This document shows, piece by piece, positions 19,965-29,133 of a stretch of DNA of 64,000 bases. Each line of letters opens with the position of its first letter. Position 1 is the first letter of the stretch. The stretch is from the NCBI GenBank assembly GCA_018644665.1, contig JABGQA010000138.1, positions 1 to 64,000 on the forward strand. Reading direction: 5' to 3'. Made by a program: the position numbers and the translations under genes. The DNA is from Candidatus Poribacteria bacterium (GTDB lineage: Bacteria > Poribacteria > WGA-4E > GCA-2687025). Under the pieces are notes generated by a model. The model saw nothing but the letters and a program-made list of their open reading frames with translations. It was not told where the DNA came from and did not search any database.

Positions 19965-20354
19965 TGCTCGCCATTCTCCAATGACGGTAGGCTTCCCGGG
20001 CCTCCGTCGAGTCGGCGGCGATCGTGCGGTCCAGGCCCAGCCCGGACACGCAGCCGACAACGCAGTCTGTACCCCGTCTCACCGTACAGGATAGCCGGAA
20101 ACACCTGATTAGTGTTCTCTAGTATAAAACACAGGGCAAGCCCACTAAGGGTTCTACCGTGGCCGTCGGGGTCGCTGGAGGGTATGGCAGGAGCGTGGGC
20201 GGAGACCACTGTCGGCGCCCTATATACCGTGGACGGCCGCCGCAGTCGGATGACGCGACAGCCGCAGGACACTAGGACTCACCGACCCGCGGACTCAAGA
20301 GCGGTCGGCGAAGCAGTGGTCGCCAGGTATGTAGCGAGCGGCCACGAAGCGTGG
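19965..20354. other. Gap between clpB and the histidine kinase, with a -10-like site
   Basis: No gene is supported in these 390 bp. An AT-rich patch in otherwise GC-rich DNA contains TATACT on the minus strand (20121-20126), a plausible -10 for the histidine kinase, but no good -35 was found at the expected spacing. If this promoter is real, both candidate kinase start codons (20060, 19964) are downstream of it. Confidence 0.3.
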
Positions 20355-22925
20355 TCAGGTCGCGATGAACGCGATGCCTTCTTCGCCGACATCCACCTGC
20401 ACCGAGTCGCCGTCCGCGAACGCGCCCTGCAGCATCTCGATCGCCAACGGATCGAGCACGGCACGCTGGAACAGGCGACGTAGCGGGCGCGCGCCGTACG
20501 TCGGGTCGTAGCCGTGTTCCGCGAGCCAGGAGCGGGCGGCGTCCGATAGCTTCACGTCGATGTGACGCTGCGCGACGCGTTCCCGCAGGTCGGCGAACTC
20601 TAGGTCCACGATCTCCGCGATGGCGTCCCGAGAAAGCCGCTCGAACAGGATCGTGTCGTCGACGCGGTTGAGGAACTCCGGGCGGAACGAGTCGCGCAGT
20701 TCCTCCATCACGTTCGCGGCGACGCTCGCCACGCTCTCCGCAGACTGCAGCCAGTGACTCCCGATGTTCGACGTCATGATGACGACGGTGTTGCGGAAGT
20801 CGACCGTGCGGCCTTTGCTGTCGGTCATGCGGCCGTCGTCGAGCAGTTGCAACAGCGCGTTGAAGACTTCTGGATGCGCCTTCTCGATCTCGTCGAACAG
20901 GACGACGGAGTATGGCTTGCGCCGCACCGCCTCCGTCAGCTGCCCGCCGTCGTCGTGGCCGATGTATCCCGGCGGCGCGCCGATCAGCCGGGCGACGGAG
21001 TGCTGCTCCATATACTCGCTCATGTCGACGCGCGTCATCGCGTCGGGCGAGTCGAACAGGAACTCGGCAAGCGCCTTCGCGAGATGCGTCTTCCCAACGC
21101 CCGTGGGCCCGAGGAAGATGAACGAACCGATGGGTCGCTGCGTGTCCTGTAGCCCCGCCCGAGCGCGCCGTATGGCGTTGGACACCGTGCTCACAGCCTG
21201 GTCCTGGCCTACGACGGACTTCCGCAGCCCCTCCTCCATGTGGATGAGCTTCTGCACTTCGCTCTCCAACATGCGCGAGACGGGGATGCCTGTCCACGAC
21301 GAGATTACCTCGGCGATGTCGTCGGGAGTGACCTCCTCCTTGAGCATCGGCTCGGTGTCCTGCTCCTGCTCGTCGAGTTCCTCCAGTTGGGCCTCGGCGT
21401 CGGGTATCTCGCCGTAGCGTATGCGGCTCGCGCGGTCGTAGTCGCCCCGGCGCGCCGCCTGCTCGCTCTCGACCTTGAGCTGCTCGACGCGCCCCATGAG
21501 TTCGCGCTGGTACTCGATGGTCTCCTTCTCGCCGGCCCAGCGGAGCTTGAGGTCCGTCGCCTTCTCGCCCAGTTCGGACAGCTCGTTGTTGAGCTTGTCG
21601 AGCCGCTCGCGGGAGGCGTCGTCCGTCTCGATTTCAAGCGCGCGCTGCTCGATCTGGAGCTGCGTCATGCGGCGCTCCACCTCGTCGATCTCGACGGGCA
21701 CGCTGTCGATCTCCATCCGCAGACGCGAGGACGCCTCGTCGATGAGGTCCACCGCCTTGTCCGGCAGAAAGCGATCGCTGATGTACCGGTGTGACATGGT
21801 CGCGGCGGCCACCAACGAGCCGTCCTGGATGCGCACGCCGTGGTGCACTTCGTAACGCTCCTTGAGGCCGCGCAGTATCGCCACCGTCTCCTCGAGGTTC
21901 GGCTCCTCTACCATCACGGGCTGGAAGCGGCGTTCGAGGGCCGCGTCCTTCTCGATGTGCTTGCGGAATTCGTCGAGCGTCGTCGCGCCGATGCAGCGCA
22001 GTTCTCCCCGCGCCAGGGCGGGCTTGAGCATGTTCGACGCATCCATCGACCCTTCGCCGGCTCCGGCGCCGACGATGGTATGCAGTTCGTCTATGAAGAG
22101 GACGACGTCGCCGCCGGCGTTCTCGACCTCCTTCAGGACGGCCTTGAGCCTGTCCTCGAACTCGCCGCGGAACTTGGAGCCGGCGACGAGCGCCCCCATG
22201 TCGAGCCCCATGAGCCGCTTGTCCTTCAGCGTCTCGGGGACATCGCCCGCGATGATCCTCTGCGCCAGGCCTTCGGCGATGGCCGTCTTGCCGACGCCGG
22301 GTTCCCCGATGAGCACGGGGTTGTTCTTCCTGCGGCGTGAGAGCACCTGCATCACGCGGCGAATCTCGGAGTCCCGGCCGATGACGGGGTCCAGCTTCCC
22401 CTGCCGCGCCATCTCCGTGTAGTCGTGGCCGAACCTCTCCAGCGCCTGATACCTGTCCTCGGCGTTGGGGTCCTCGACCTTTTGACCGCCGCGAATCGAC
22501 TCCAGCGCGCCGAGGATCTTCTCCGCCGTGATGCCGTGCTTGCGCAGCAGCTTGCCCGCGGCGGAATCCTTGTCCTTGGCGGTGGCGATTAGAAGATGCT
22601 CGGTGCTCATGTACGCGTCTTCGAGTTCCTTCGCCTCCGTCCACGCGCCATCCAAAAGGCGACGCGTCGATGTCGAGAAGTAGAGTTCCGCCGCGCGGCC
22701 GTGCACGCGGTGCTTCTTGTCCAGTTCCTCCTGCGCGTCTTCCTTTACCGTGGCTAGGTCGGCGCCCACGGCGCCGACTATCGCGGGCGTCGGGGCGCCG
22801 TCCTGGGTGAGGAGCGCCATCAATAGATGCTCGGGGCTTACCTCGGGGTGCTCGGCTTCCTTGGCCAACTCCTGCGCTATCTGCAGGGCTTCCTGGGACT
22901 TTACGGTAAAGCGGTCCATCCGCAT
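20355..22925 (-). CDS. clpB: ATP-dependent chaperone ClpB
   Basis: A protein disaggregase working with DnaK. At 856 aa it has the full layout: Clp N-domain (~1-150), first AAA+ with GEPGVGKT (207-214) and VLFIDE, the M-domain coiled coil (~400-530, Glu/Arg-rich), and second AAA+ with GPTGVGKT and [24 protein letters not shown] is the pore-loop region of D2. The presence of the M-domain separates it from ClpA/ClpC. Start is the first ATG, with GGAGG 9 nt upstream; a second ATG two codons on is too far. The 215-bp upstream region shared with the divergent kinase gene has TGCCA-TAT-TGGCA at 23051-23063, but no CIRCE element was seen. Confidence 0.97.
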   Translation of the reverse strand: MRMDRFTVKSQEALQIAQELAKEAEHPEVSPEHLLMALLTQDGAPTPAIVGAVGADLATVKEDAQEELDKKHRVHGRAAELYFSTSTRRLLDGAWTEAKELEDAYMSTEHLLIATAKDKDSAAGKLLRKHGITAEKILGALESIRGGQKVEDPNAEDRYQALERFGHDYTEMARQGKLDPVIGRDSEIRRVMQVLSRRRKNNPVLIGEPGVGKTAIAEGLAQRIIAGDVPETLKDKRLMGLDMGALVAGSKFRGEFEDRLKAVLKEVENAGGDVVLFIDELHTIVGAGAGEGSMDASNMLKPALARGELRCIGATTLDEFRKHIEKDAALERRFQPVMVEEPNLEETVAILRGLKERYEVHHGVRIQDGSLVAAATMSHRYISDRFLPDKAVDLIDEASSRLRMEIDSVPVEIDEVERRMTQLQIEQRALEIETDDASRERLDKLNNELSELGEKATDLKLRWAGEKETIEYQRELMGRVEQLKVESEQAARRGDYDRASRIRYGEIPDAEAQLEELDEQEQDTEPMLKEEVTPDDIAEVISSWTGIPVSRMLESEVQKLIHMEEGLRKSVVGQDQAVSTVSNAIRRARAGLQDTQRPIGSFIFLGPTGVGKTHLAKALAEFLFDSPDAMTRVDMSEYMEQHSVARLIGAPPGYIGHDDGGQLTEAVRRKPYSVVLFDEIEKAHPEVFNALLQLLDDGRMTDSKGRTVDFRNTVVIMTSNIGSHWLQSAESVASVAANVMEELRDSFRPEFLNRVDDTILFERLSRDAIAEIVDLEFADLRERVAQRHIDVKLSDAARSWLAEHGYDPTYGARPLRRLFQRAVLDPLAIEMLQGAFADGDSVQVDVGEEGIAFIAT

Positions 22926-23140
22926 GGGTCGTGCCCTCCGTTACATACCGGCTCTAAGCGTCGTCTTCATCCGAGGCCTTGCGCAATCTCCGTACCAGGC
23001 CGCGAACGCCGCGAAGCCGCTCTACGACTGACGTCCCTCGCCGGCCATCATGCCATATTGGCACGCGATTGTCCCGTCGGCCGCGTGCGCGTAGACTCTG
23101 AGCGTGGTCATAGGTAGCTGTTGGAGGAACACGCGCGACC

Positions 23141-23935
23141 GTGGGAACATGCCCGACGGCCCAGAGGACCCCATCTCCATCTTCCCCTGCAAGGGGAAGA
23201 CGTTCACCGTATCCACGTGCGGTTGTCCTGCTCGACGGCCTGTACGACGACCGCTACCCCGAGTTCTACGCGGAGTCGTGCGCGCGGGACGATCCCTTCG
23301 TCGTGTGCGCGGACGGGGCGTTGCGCTCCGTAGCGGACCTGATGCCGGACATCGCGCCGCAGTTGGTCGTCGGAGACATGGATTCTCTGGGCGACGTCGA
23401 CCGTGACGGGTGGGAACAGCGCGGAACGCGGTTCGACGACACGTGGGACGGGCAGACCGCCAAGGATTACACGGACGGACAGCTCGCGCTCTACGCGGCA
23501 CTGAATGAGGGCCCGCAGCGTATCGACATCCACGGCGCCCTGCCTAGGCGCGACGCGTACGACCACGACCACTTCCTGGGCAACCTGTCGCTGATCTCCG
23601 AGGCGCGCGAACGGCTCGGCGACGCCCCCGACGACGCGGTCCGCATCGCGGAGCCGCTGGAGACGATCGCGCTGTGCCGCCATCGGCTGACGCTGAGACG
23701 CGTCGGGGTTGGGTTGAATCGCGTGTCGCTCGTGGCGTGCGGCGGCTCGTCGCGCGTGGCGCGTAGCGAGGGGTTGCGGTGGGATCTGGCGGGCCTCGAG
23801 GTGTGCGCGGCCCCGGCCAACGCCCTACGGAACGAGTTCACCGTCGACGCCACGACCGTGACTATAGAGATGGCGCGCGGCTCGGCGCCGGTCTACGTAT
23901 TCCACAACCGATACGACCAGGACGCCCACGCGTGA
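23141..23935 (+). CDS. Thiamine pyrophosphokinase-like protein
   Basis: Thiamine diphosphokinase-family protein, which transfers pyrophosphate from ATP to thiamine. Recognisable motifs, in order, are VVCADGALR, QLVVGDMDSLGD (the GDxDS motif), KDYTDGQLAL (KDxTDxxxA) and RRDAYDHDHFLGN (R-x-DH...N). The 264-aa length exceeds the usual 210-240. The first ~27 residues (proline/arginine/serine-rich) look non-native: the conserved protein seems to begin near RAVVLLDG. GTG at 23141, with GGAGGA 12 nt upstream, is the only usable start in frame, so an upstream frameshift or sequencing error is possible. The stop overlaps the next gene (GTGA). Confidence 0.82.
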   Translation: MGTCPTAQRTPSPSSPARGRRSPYPRAVVLLDGLYDDRYPEFYAESCARDDPFVVCADGALRSVADLMPDIAPQLVVGDMDSLGDVDRDGWEQRGTRFDDTWDGQTAKDYTDGQLALYAALNEGPQRIDIHGALPRRDAYDHDHFLGNLSLISEARERLGDAPDDAVRIAEPLETIALCRHRLTLRRVGVGLNRVSLVACGGSSRVARSEGLRWDLAGLEVCAAPANALRNEFTVDATTVTIEMARGSAPVYVFHNRYDQDAHA

Positions 23936-25851
23936 AAGCGAGTCCTGCCGCGTCGTTCCGCGTGACGCCGCGCGCCGTGGTGATCGGCGTGCTGTACGTC
24001 GTGTTCCTCGCCGCGCTCACGCCATACAACGACTACTACATCCGCAACACGTTCCTGGCGGGGAACCACTTCCCGATAGGGTCGTTCTTCCTGTTCTCCG
24101 TGCTGGTCATCGGCGTGAATCCGGTCATGCGGCGGTTCGGCCTGCGGAACATGCTCACGCCGACGGAACTCCTGGTCGTGTGGGTGATGATGCTCGTGGG
24201 GTCGGGCATCCCGTCGTCGGGGTTCCTGCGCTACCACCTGTTCATGCTCACCGCGCCGGCGTACTTCGCGAACTCCTCGAACGACTGGGCGAACCTGTTC
24301 CACCAGGTGCTGCCCGACTGGCTCGTCGTCAAGGACGAGAAGGCCGCGCAGGCGTTCTACGAAGGGCTCGACCCGCTGGGACACATCCCCTGGGGGTTGT
24401 GGGTGCGGCCCGCGTGCATCTGGTCGGCGTACGTGCTGCTCACGTACTTCGTCATGCTGTGCATCGCGGTGATCCTGCGGAAGCAGTGGGTGGAACACGA
24501 GCGGTTCGCGTTCCCGCTCGTGAAGCTGCCGCAGGAGATGGTCGAGGAGCCGACGGCCGGCAAAGCGTTCAACGCGTTCTTCCGCAACCCCATGACCTGG
24601 GCCGGGTTCGCGATCCCCGTGCTGCTGCACACGCTGAACGGGGTGCACGCGCACATCCCGGCCGTGCCGCATATTCCGCTGTATCTCAACCCGAACGCGC
24701 TGTTCGCGGAGCGTCCGTGGACGGGTCTCCGCTGGATGATGCTGTCGATCTATCCGACGGTCATCGGGTTCTCGTATCTGCTGCCGTTGGACGTGTCGCT
24801 GAGCTTCTGGCTGTTCTACCTGCTCTTCAAGGTGCAGAGCGTCGCGTCGGTCGCCATCGGGTCGGGCGTGAACGGCTTCACGATGGCGAACCGGCAGGAG
24901 ATGGGCGGGTACATCGCGCTGACGCTGTACATGCTATGGCTGGCGCGTCGGCACTTGGCGAACATCGCGCGGGCCGCGTTCACGTCGGCGAAGACGGACG
25001 ACGGGCGCGAGGCGCTGTCGTATCGCGTGGCGCTGCTCGGCCTGATCGGCGGGACGCTCGGTCTGAGCCTGATGTGCAAGCTGGCGGGGATGTCGTTCTG
25101 GCTGGGGCTGACGATCCACCTACTGTTCTACATGATGTGCGTCGTGCTGACGTGGATGGTCACCGATGGCGGGTTCCTGTTCCTGCTGGCGATCTTCCGG
25201 CCGTCGGATTTCGTGGTGATTCCGCTCGGGACATCGCGGCTCGCGCCGTCGGACCTGACGATCATGGCGTACGAGAAGACGCTCATGTTCGACCTGCGCG
25301 AGGTCATGATGCCGCACATGATGAACAGTCTCAAAGCCGCGGATGTCGGCCGCGTGCGGCATCGACGTCTGCTGCTGCCCATCGGCTTGGCGATCGTCGT
25401 CGCATTGGCGGTGTCGTATGTGTCGGGGCTTTGGGTTTGGTATCGGAAGGGCGGGCTGAACCTGGCCTACTGGCACGCGCCCGAGCCGTTCGACCGGCTG
25501 ACGCGTCAGCTCGTGAACCCCACCGGCACGAACTGGATGGAGATGCTCTACGTCGGGATCGGCGTGGCGATCATGTCGGGGTTGATCTTCATGCGGTATC
25601 AGTTCACGTGGTGGCGGCTGCATCCGCTCGGTTACGCCATGACGACGAGCTGGGCGCCGTACACGGTGTGGTTCTCGTTCTTCTGGGGGTGGCTGCTGAA
25701 GTACGCCATCATGCGAGGTCTGGGCTTCAAGGGGTATCGGACGTGGCGGCCGTTCTTCCTGGGGATGGTCGTCGGAGACGCGTTGATGGCGGGCGTTTGG
25801 GTGATCGTCGGGCTGTTTACGAAAGTGCCCTACCAGATCATGCCGGGGTAG
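23932..25851 (+). CDS. DUF6785/DUF6784-type polytopic membrane protein
   Basis: A 639-aa inner-membrane protein with about a dozen hydrophobic segments. The family hallmark is the cytoplasmic loop EHERFAFPLVKLPQEM near residue 190, and the C-terminal part (TSWAPYTVWFSFFWGWLLK, GLGFKGYR) matches the DUF6784 half. The family is common in Poribacteria, Planctomycetes and Armatimonadetes. It has no established function, although the fold looks transporter-like. The frame is open further upstream, but GTG at 23932 overlaps the pyrophosphokinase stop by 4 bp (GTGA) and directly precedes the first membrane segment, so it is taken as the start. The coupling suggests linked expression; whether it moves thiamine or a related compound is only a guess. 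Confidence 0.88.
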   Translation: MKASPAASFRVTPRAVVIGVLYVVFLAALTPYNDYYIRNTFLAGNHFPIGSFFLFSVLVIGVNPVMRRFGLRNMLTPTELLVVWVMMLVGSGIPSSGFLRYHLFMLTAPAYFANSSNDWANLFHQVLPDWLVVKDEKAAQAFYEGLDPLGHIPWGLWVRPACIWSAYVLLTYFVMLCIAVILRKQWVEHERFAFPLVKLPQEMVEEPTAGKAFNAFFRNPMTWAGFAIPVLLHTLNGVHAHIPAVPHIPLYLNPNALFAERPWTGLRWMMLSIYPTVIGFSYLLPLDVSLSFWLFYLLFKVQSVASVAIGSGVNGFTMANRQEMGGYIALTLYMLWLARRHLANIARAAFTSAKTDDGREALSYRVALLGLIGGTLGLSLMCKLAGMSFWLGLTIHLLFYMMCVVLTWMVTDGGFLFLLAIFRPSDFVVIPLGTSRLAPSDLTIMAYEKTLMFDLREVMMPHMMNSLKAADVGRVRHRRLLLPIGLAIVVALAVSYVSGLWVWYRKGGLNLAYWHAPEPFDRLTRQLVNPTGTNWMEMLYVGIGVAIMSGLIFMRYQFTWWRLHPLGYAMTTSWAPYTVWFSFFWGWLLKYAIMRGLGFKGYRTWRPFFLGMVVGDALMAGVWVIVGLFTKVPYQIMPG

Positions 25852-25894
25852 GCGCGCACGCTGCCAGGATGGCCGCGCAGGTATCCCTCGGAAC

Positions 25895-25974
25895 GTAGGT
25901 AGTAGGCAGCACGCCCCGTAGACCCTGTGGCCAGGCGGCCTGACGCGCTCCCTACACCCATGCCTACTCCCTAC
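25895..25974. repeat. Hairpin repeat element, copy 1
   Basis: Left arm GTAGGTAGTAGGCA (25895-25908) is the reverse complement, with one mismatch, of right arm TGCCTACTCCCTAC (25961-25974). The last 40 bp (25935-25974) are identical to 29094-29133. It lies between the DUF6785 gene and the NACHT gene. It could be a non-autonomous mobile (MITE-like) or REP-like element, and would fold into a long stem in RNA. Confidence 0.75.
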
Positions 25975-26072
25975 ACGGCGCACGCCGACCCTTGCTATCT
26001 CTTATATTTGAGGTCACAGTGTCAGCGTGCGTAGAGTACGCGGAAGCCCACGCGGCGGAGAGGGACACAGTC

Positions 26073-29000
26073 GTGCCGAAGCCCGAGAGCAAGGTCGGAG
26101 CGCGCCTACAAGCTGTGAGCGGTTGGCTGAGCGAGAGCGCCAAGGTCGTCGGCGAGGGCGCCAAGCTCTCGCTGGAGACGGGCTTCCTCAAGGAGATCGT
26201 CACCGAGTGCGGCGAGGGGCTCGGCATGGCGAGCGCGCTGTGCAAGCTCGGAGCCTTCGCGATCGACAAGGCGACCCCCGACATGCCCGCCGACGTCATC
26301 ATAGCGCACCGGGTGACGGACACGTTCTGGAAGACCCTGGACGAGCAGTGCGCCAACTGGGAACAGCCCGTCGAGGCCGAGGCCTGGACGGACTACGTCC
26401 GCGAACACCTGGACGAACGCACGTCCCGAGCGCTCGCCGGCGAGTTCTCATGGATGTCCGTCATCACGCCAGACGGGCAGCTGACTCCCGCCAGGAACTG
26501 GGGCATCGTGCGGGACTTCGTCGGCCTTGCGGAAACGTGGCTGCACGCCACGGGGATGGAGCCCGCAGACATCACGCCCGTCAAGCAAGCGGTCGGCGAA
26601 GCGATCGTCAAGACGCTCAACGAGACGATCGAGAAGGCTGACGTGCTCGACGGATTCCGCGCCCTCATCGACGACATCGGCACGCAGGCGGTTAAGGCGC
26701 TCGTGGAACTGCAGACCGGGCTGGCCGATACGCTCCTGTTCGGCGAGACGAAGCAGTCGGACCTGTACGTGCCGTCGCGGGCGAAGATCGCCGACCTGAC
26801 CTTCGGTGGCGCCTATCCTCTGAAGTGGGACGACGTGAAGCCCGCGGGCGAGAACGCCGAAGACGTCCTCCTGGCCAAACTTCGCGAGGACGACAAGCAG
26901 CTCGTGGTCGTCGAGGGGGAGATGGGCATCGGCAAGTCGTGCCTGATGCGCCGCATCACGGCCCAACTGTCCGAGGAGTACACCACCGGCGGGCGCGAAC
27001 CGATCCTCGTCCGGTGGAAGGATCTGTACGAGCGGCGCGACGAGCTTCAGGCCGCCGTGAAGGACCACCTGCGGCGCGAATACGACGTCTCCGTGCCGGA
27101 TCTGACGCTGGGTGACAACACGCTGTTGCTGGTCGACGGCTTCGACGAGATGACAAGCCACGACCCGACGTTCATCGCCGGCTGCTTCCGACGGCTAGCG
27201 GAGCTTTACAGGGATGGCTGCACGGTCGTGGTGGCCATGCGGACGCCCGTCGTGACGGCCGGCATGAAGGACGAATGGACGCAACTCGGCGCCTTGGTAT
27301 GCCACGTCCTTCCGTTCGCCAAGGCCCAGGTAGACGCGTGGGCGGAGAGGTGGGCGGATTCGAAGGAAACCGAAGACGTGACGGGCGATGCCCTGCGTGG
27401 CGCAGCGGGCGACGCCGGAACCGACGGCGTAACCCAGGTACCCCTGCTGCTGTACATGGTCGCCAAGTACGTCCTCCCGCGGACGACCGGGGATGTCCCG
27501 CTGAACCGAACGGCGGTGTTCAGGGTATTCGTCGACGAAACGATCCGAGGACAGGTCGAGAACAGCGCGGCGCAGCGGGTACAGACGACCGCGGACTACG
27601 AACCGGTGGCATACCGACTGCTGTTGCAGGAACTGGCCGCCATCGCGTCGTGGCCGAAATCCGGCGGCGTGTGCAGGCCGCGCGACATCGAGGATGTGAT
27701 CCCGGAAAGCGCCCGGAAGCGGTTCTCCTTCGCGCGGGGCATCACGCCGTTCGTCCTGCACTTCTTCTCGCCAACGCCCGCCCACGGCGAGTTCCATTTC
27801 TACCCGGAAGGCTTCCGCGAGTACCTGCTCGCCGAATGGAGCGTCCGCCAGCAACTCGAATGGCGACAGTTGCGTGGCGCCGGACACGAAGAGCTTTGCC
27901 GGTCGGACGATGAGGCCCGGCGGTGGCTCGGGGAGTTGGCGTTGCGGGCTCAGGAGATGACGTTCCTGGATGGGATCTACGAGGAATTGGGCGCGCTCGC
28001 CCGGGAGCAGTCCGACGATCTGGCAAGACGCTTGAGGGCCTTCGGATGTCAGGCGAAGGATGCCGCCGAGGCGGCCGGCACCGTGGAGGCCCTTTACGAG
28101 GCCGCACGCGCGTACGCGGATTACCCGAACCCGCCGCAGCAGTGGGGCGTGGCAGCCGTGAGCGTGGGCTCGCCTGAGGACCGCAGCCTTCCACCTGCCT
28201 ACAACGACCTGACCAAGGTCTACAACGCGCTGACGCAGTGCTGGGTGGCAACTCTCGGTCTGTGCCGTGGCTTGGGTGCAGACGAGCCGATTCTCCAGAG
28301 GGACACGATGTCTCTGGCACAATACCTACATATCGGCACCGCGGCTGCTGGATTTGAGATGCGCGTCGAAATCGCGCGAGACGGACGCTTCGCCGTGGCC
28401 CGGTCAAACGCCCTACGGCTGTCGGAGGCGAACCTCGCCGGCATTTATCTGCACGGCGTCGCACTGGGCGCCGTGCGCCTGCGCGGCGCGAATCTGAGTA
28501 GGGGTTTGCTGGTGTTCGCGGATCTGGAGGGCGCAGACCTGTCGCACGCAGACCTTCGGCAAGCAGATTGCACGGGGGCGGGTCTGCGCGGTGCGAACCT
28601 CCAGGGAGGGCGGCTGCATAAGGCGCAACTACCCTACAGCGCCCTGAGCCACGCGAGATTGGAGGACGCGGACATGAGCGAGGCCGACCTCGGCGGGGCG
28701 GACCTGAGTCACGCCGATGTGAGCAATGCCAATATATGCCGAGCGGACCTGACGTATGCAGATCTCGCAGACCTGTCCACATACCAGGAGATCGCCAACA
28801 TCCAGGGCGCCAACATCCACGACGTGCAGAACGCGCCCGAAGGCTTCACGGAATGGGCCCTGGAGCACGGCGCGGTTCAGAAGGATTTGGAGGCGTGGGA
28901 GGCATTTAAGGAGAACGGCTACCAGGAGTCTTTCGCGGAGGCAGACGCATCCGCGAAGGACTCGTCGCCCGGCGGCGAATCTGGACCCGACACCGGCTAG
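26073..29000 (+). CDS. NACHT-type STAND NTPase with C-terminal pentapeptide-repeat domain
   Basis: A 975-aa NLR-like protein. Residues 1-~250 are a mostly helical region of unknown type. The NTPase follows, with Walker A GEMGIGKS (282-289) and Walker B LLLVDGFDE (351-359), the extended acidic form seen in NACHT ATPases. A helical region then leads to 24 uninterrupted pentapeptides (779-898, e.g. SEANL, EGADL, GGADL), enough for six coils of a right-handed quadrilateral beta-helix, and a charged tail. No membrane segment. Bacterial NACHT proteins are known antiphage defences; the role here is inferred. GTG at 26073 is chosen because GGAGAGGG lies 8 nt upstream; the frame opens at TTG 25992. 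An AT-rich TATATT at 26003-26008 may be a -10. It stands alone, flanked by hairpin elements. Confidence 0.88.
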   Translation: MPKPESKVGARLQAVSGWLSESAKVVGEGAKLSLETGFLKEIVTECGEGLGMASALCKLGAFAIDKATPDMPADVIIAHRVTDTFWKTLDEQCANWEQPVEAEAWTDYVREHLDERTSRALAGEFSWMSVITPDGQLTPARNWGIVRDFVGLAETWLHATGMEPADITPVKQAVGEAIVKTLNETIEKADVLDGFRALIDDIGTQAVKALVELQTGLADTLLFGETKQSDLYVPSRAKIADLTFGGAYPLKWDDVKPAGENAEDVLLAKLREDDKQLVVVEGEMGIGKSCLMRRITAQLSEEYTTGGREPILVRWKDLYERRDELQAAVKDHLRREYDVSVPDLTLGDNTLLLVDGFDEMTSHDPTFIAGCFRRLAELYRDGCTVVVAMRTPVVTAGMKDEWTQLGALVCHVLPFAKAQVDAWAERWADSKETEDVTGDALRGAAGDAGTDGVTQVPLLLYMVAKYVLPRTTGDVPLNRTAVFRVFVDETIRGQVENSAAQRVQTTADYEPVAYRLLLQELAAIASWPKSGGVCRPRDIEDVIPESARKRFSFARGITPFVLHFFSPTPAHGEFHFYPEGFREYLLAEWSVRQQLEWRQLRGAGHEELCRSDDEARRWLGELALRAQEMTFLDGIYEELGALAREQSDDLARRLRAFGCQAKDAAEAAGTVEALYEAARAYADYPNPPQQWGVAAVSVGSPEDRSLPPAYNDLTKVYNALTQCWVATLGLCRGLGADEPILQRDTMSLAQYLHIGTAAAGFEMRVEIARDGRFAVARSNALRLSEANLAGIYLHGVALGAVRLRGANLSRGLLVFADLEGADLSHADLRQADCTGAGLRGANLQGGRLHKAQLPYSALSHARLEDADMSEADLGGADLSHADVSNANICRADLTYADLADLSTYQEIANIQGANIHDVQNAPEGFTEWALEHGAVQKDLEAWEAFKENGYQESFAEADASAKDSSPGGESGPDTG

Positions 29001-29049
29001 GGCGCGCCGGTCCTCACAGCGTGCAACCCGCCGTGCCCGTTAGCGTTCC

Positions 29050-29133
29050 GTAGGTAGGCAGTAGGTAGCGCGCCCCTCAAACCCAGTAGCCAAGCGGCCT
29101 GACGCGCTCCCTACACCCATGCCTACTCCCTAC
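29050..29133. repeat. Hairpin repeat element, copy 2
   Basis: Same element as 25895-25974, in the same orientation, with the last 40 bp identical. Its left arm carries an extra GTAGG unit (GTAGGTAGGCAGTAGGTAG at 29050-29068). The right arm ends over the stop codon of the minus-strand Toprim-DUF927 gene (TAG at 29130-29132), so the element sits exactly between the two convergent genes and may also act as a transcription terminator. Confidence 0.75.

Noticed and set aside
23051-23063. TGCCA-TAT-TGGCA palindrome between clpB and the kinase gene as a heat-shock operator
   Set aside because: Arms are only 5 bp, unlike CIRCE or HAIR elements; too short to support without conservation data.
24180-25898. 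572-aa plus-strand frame inside the DUF6785 gene
   Set aside because: It is a +1 shadow of the membrane protein; composition is arginine/alanine-rich with no membrane segments or motifs.
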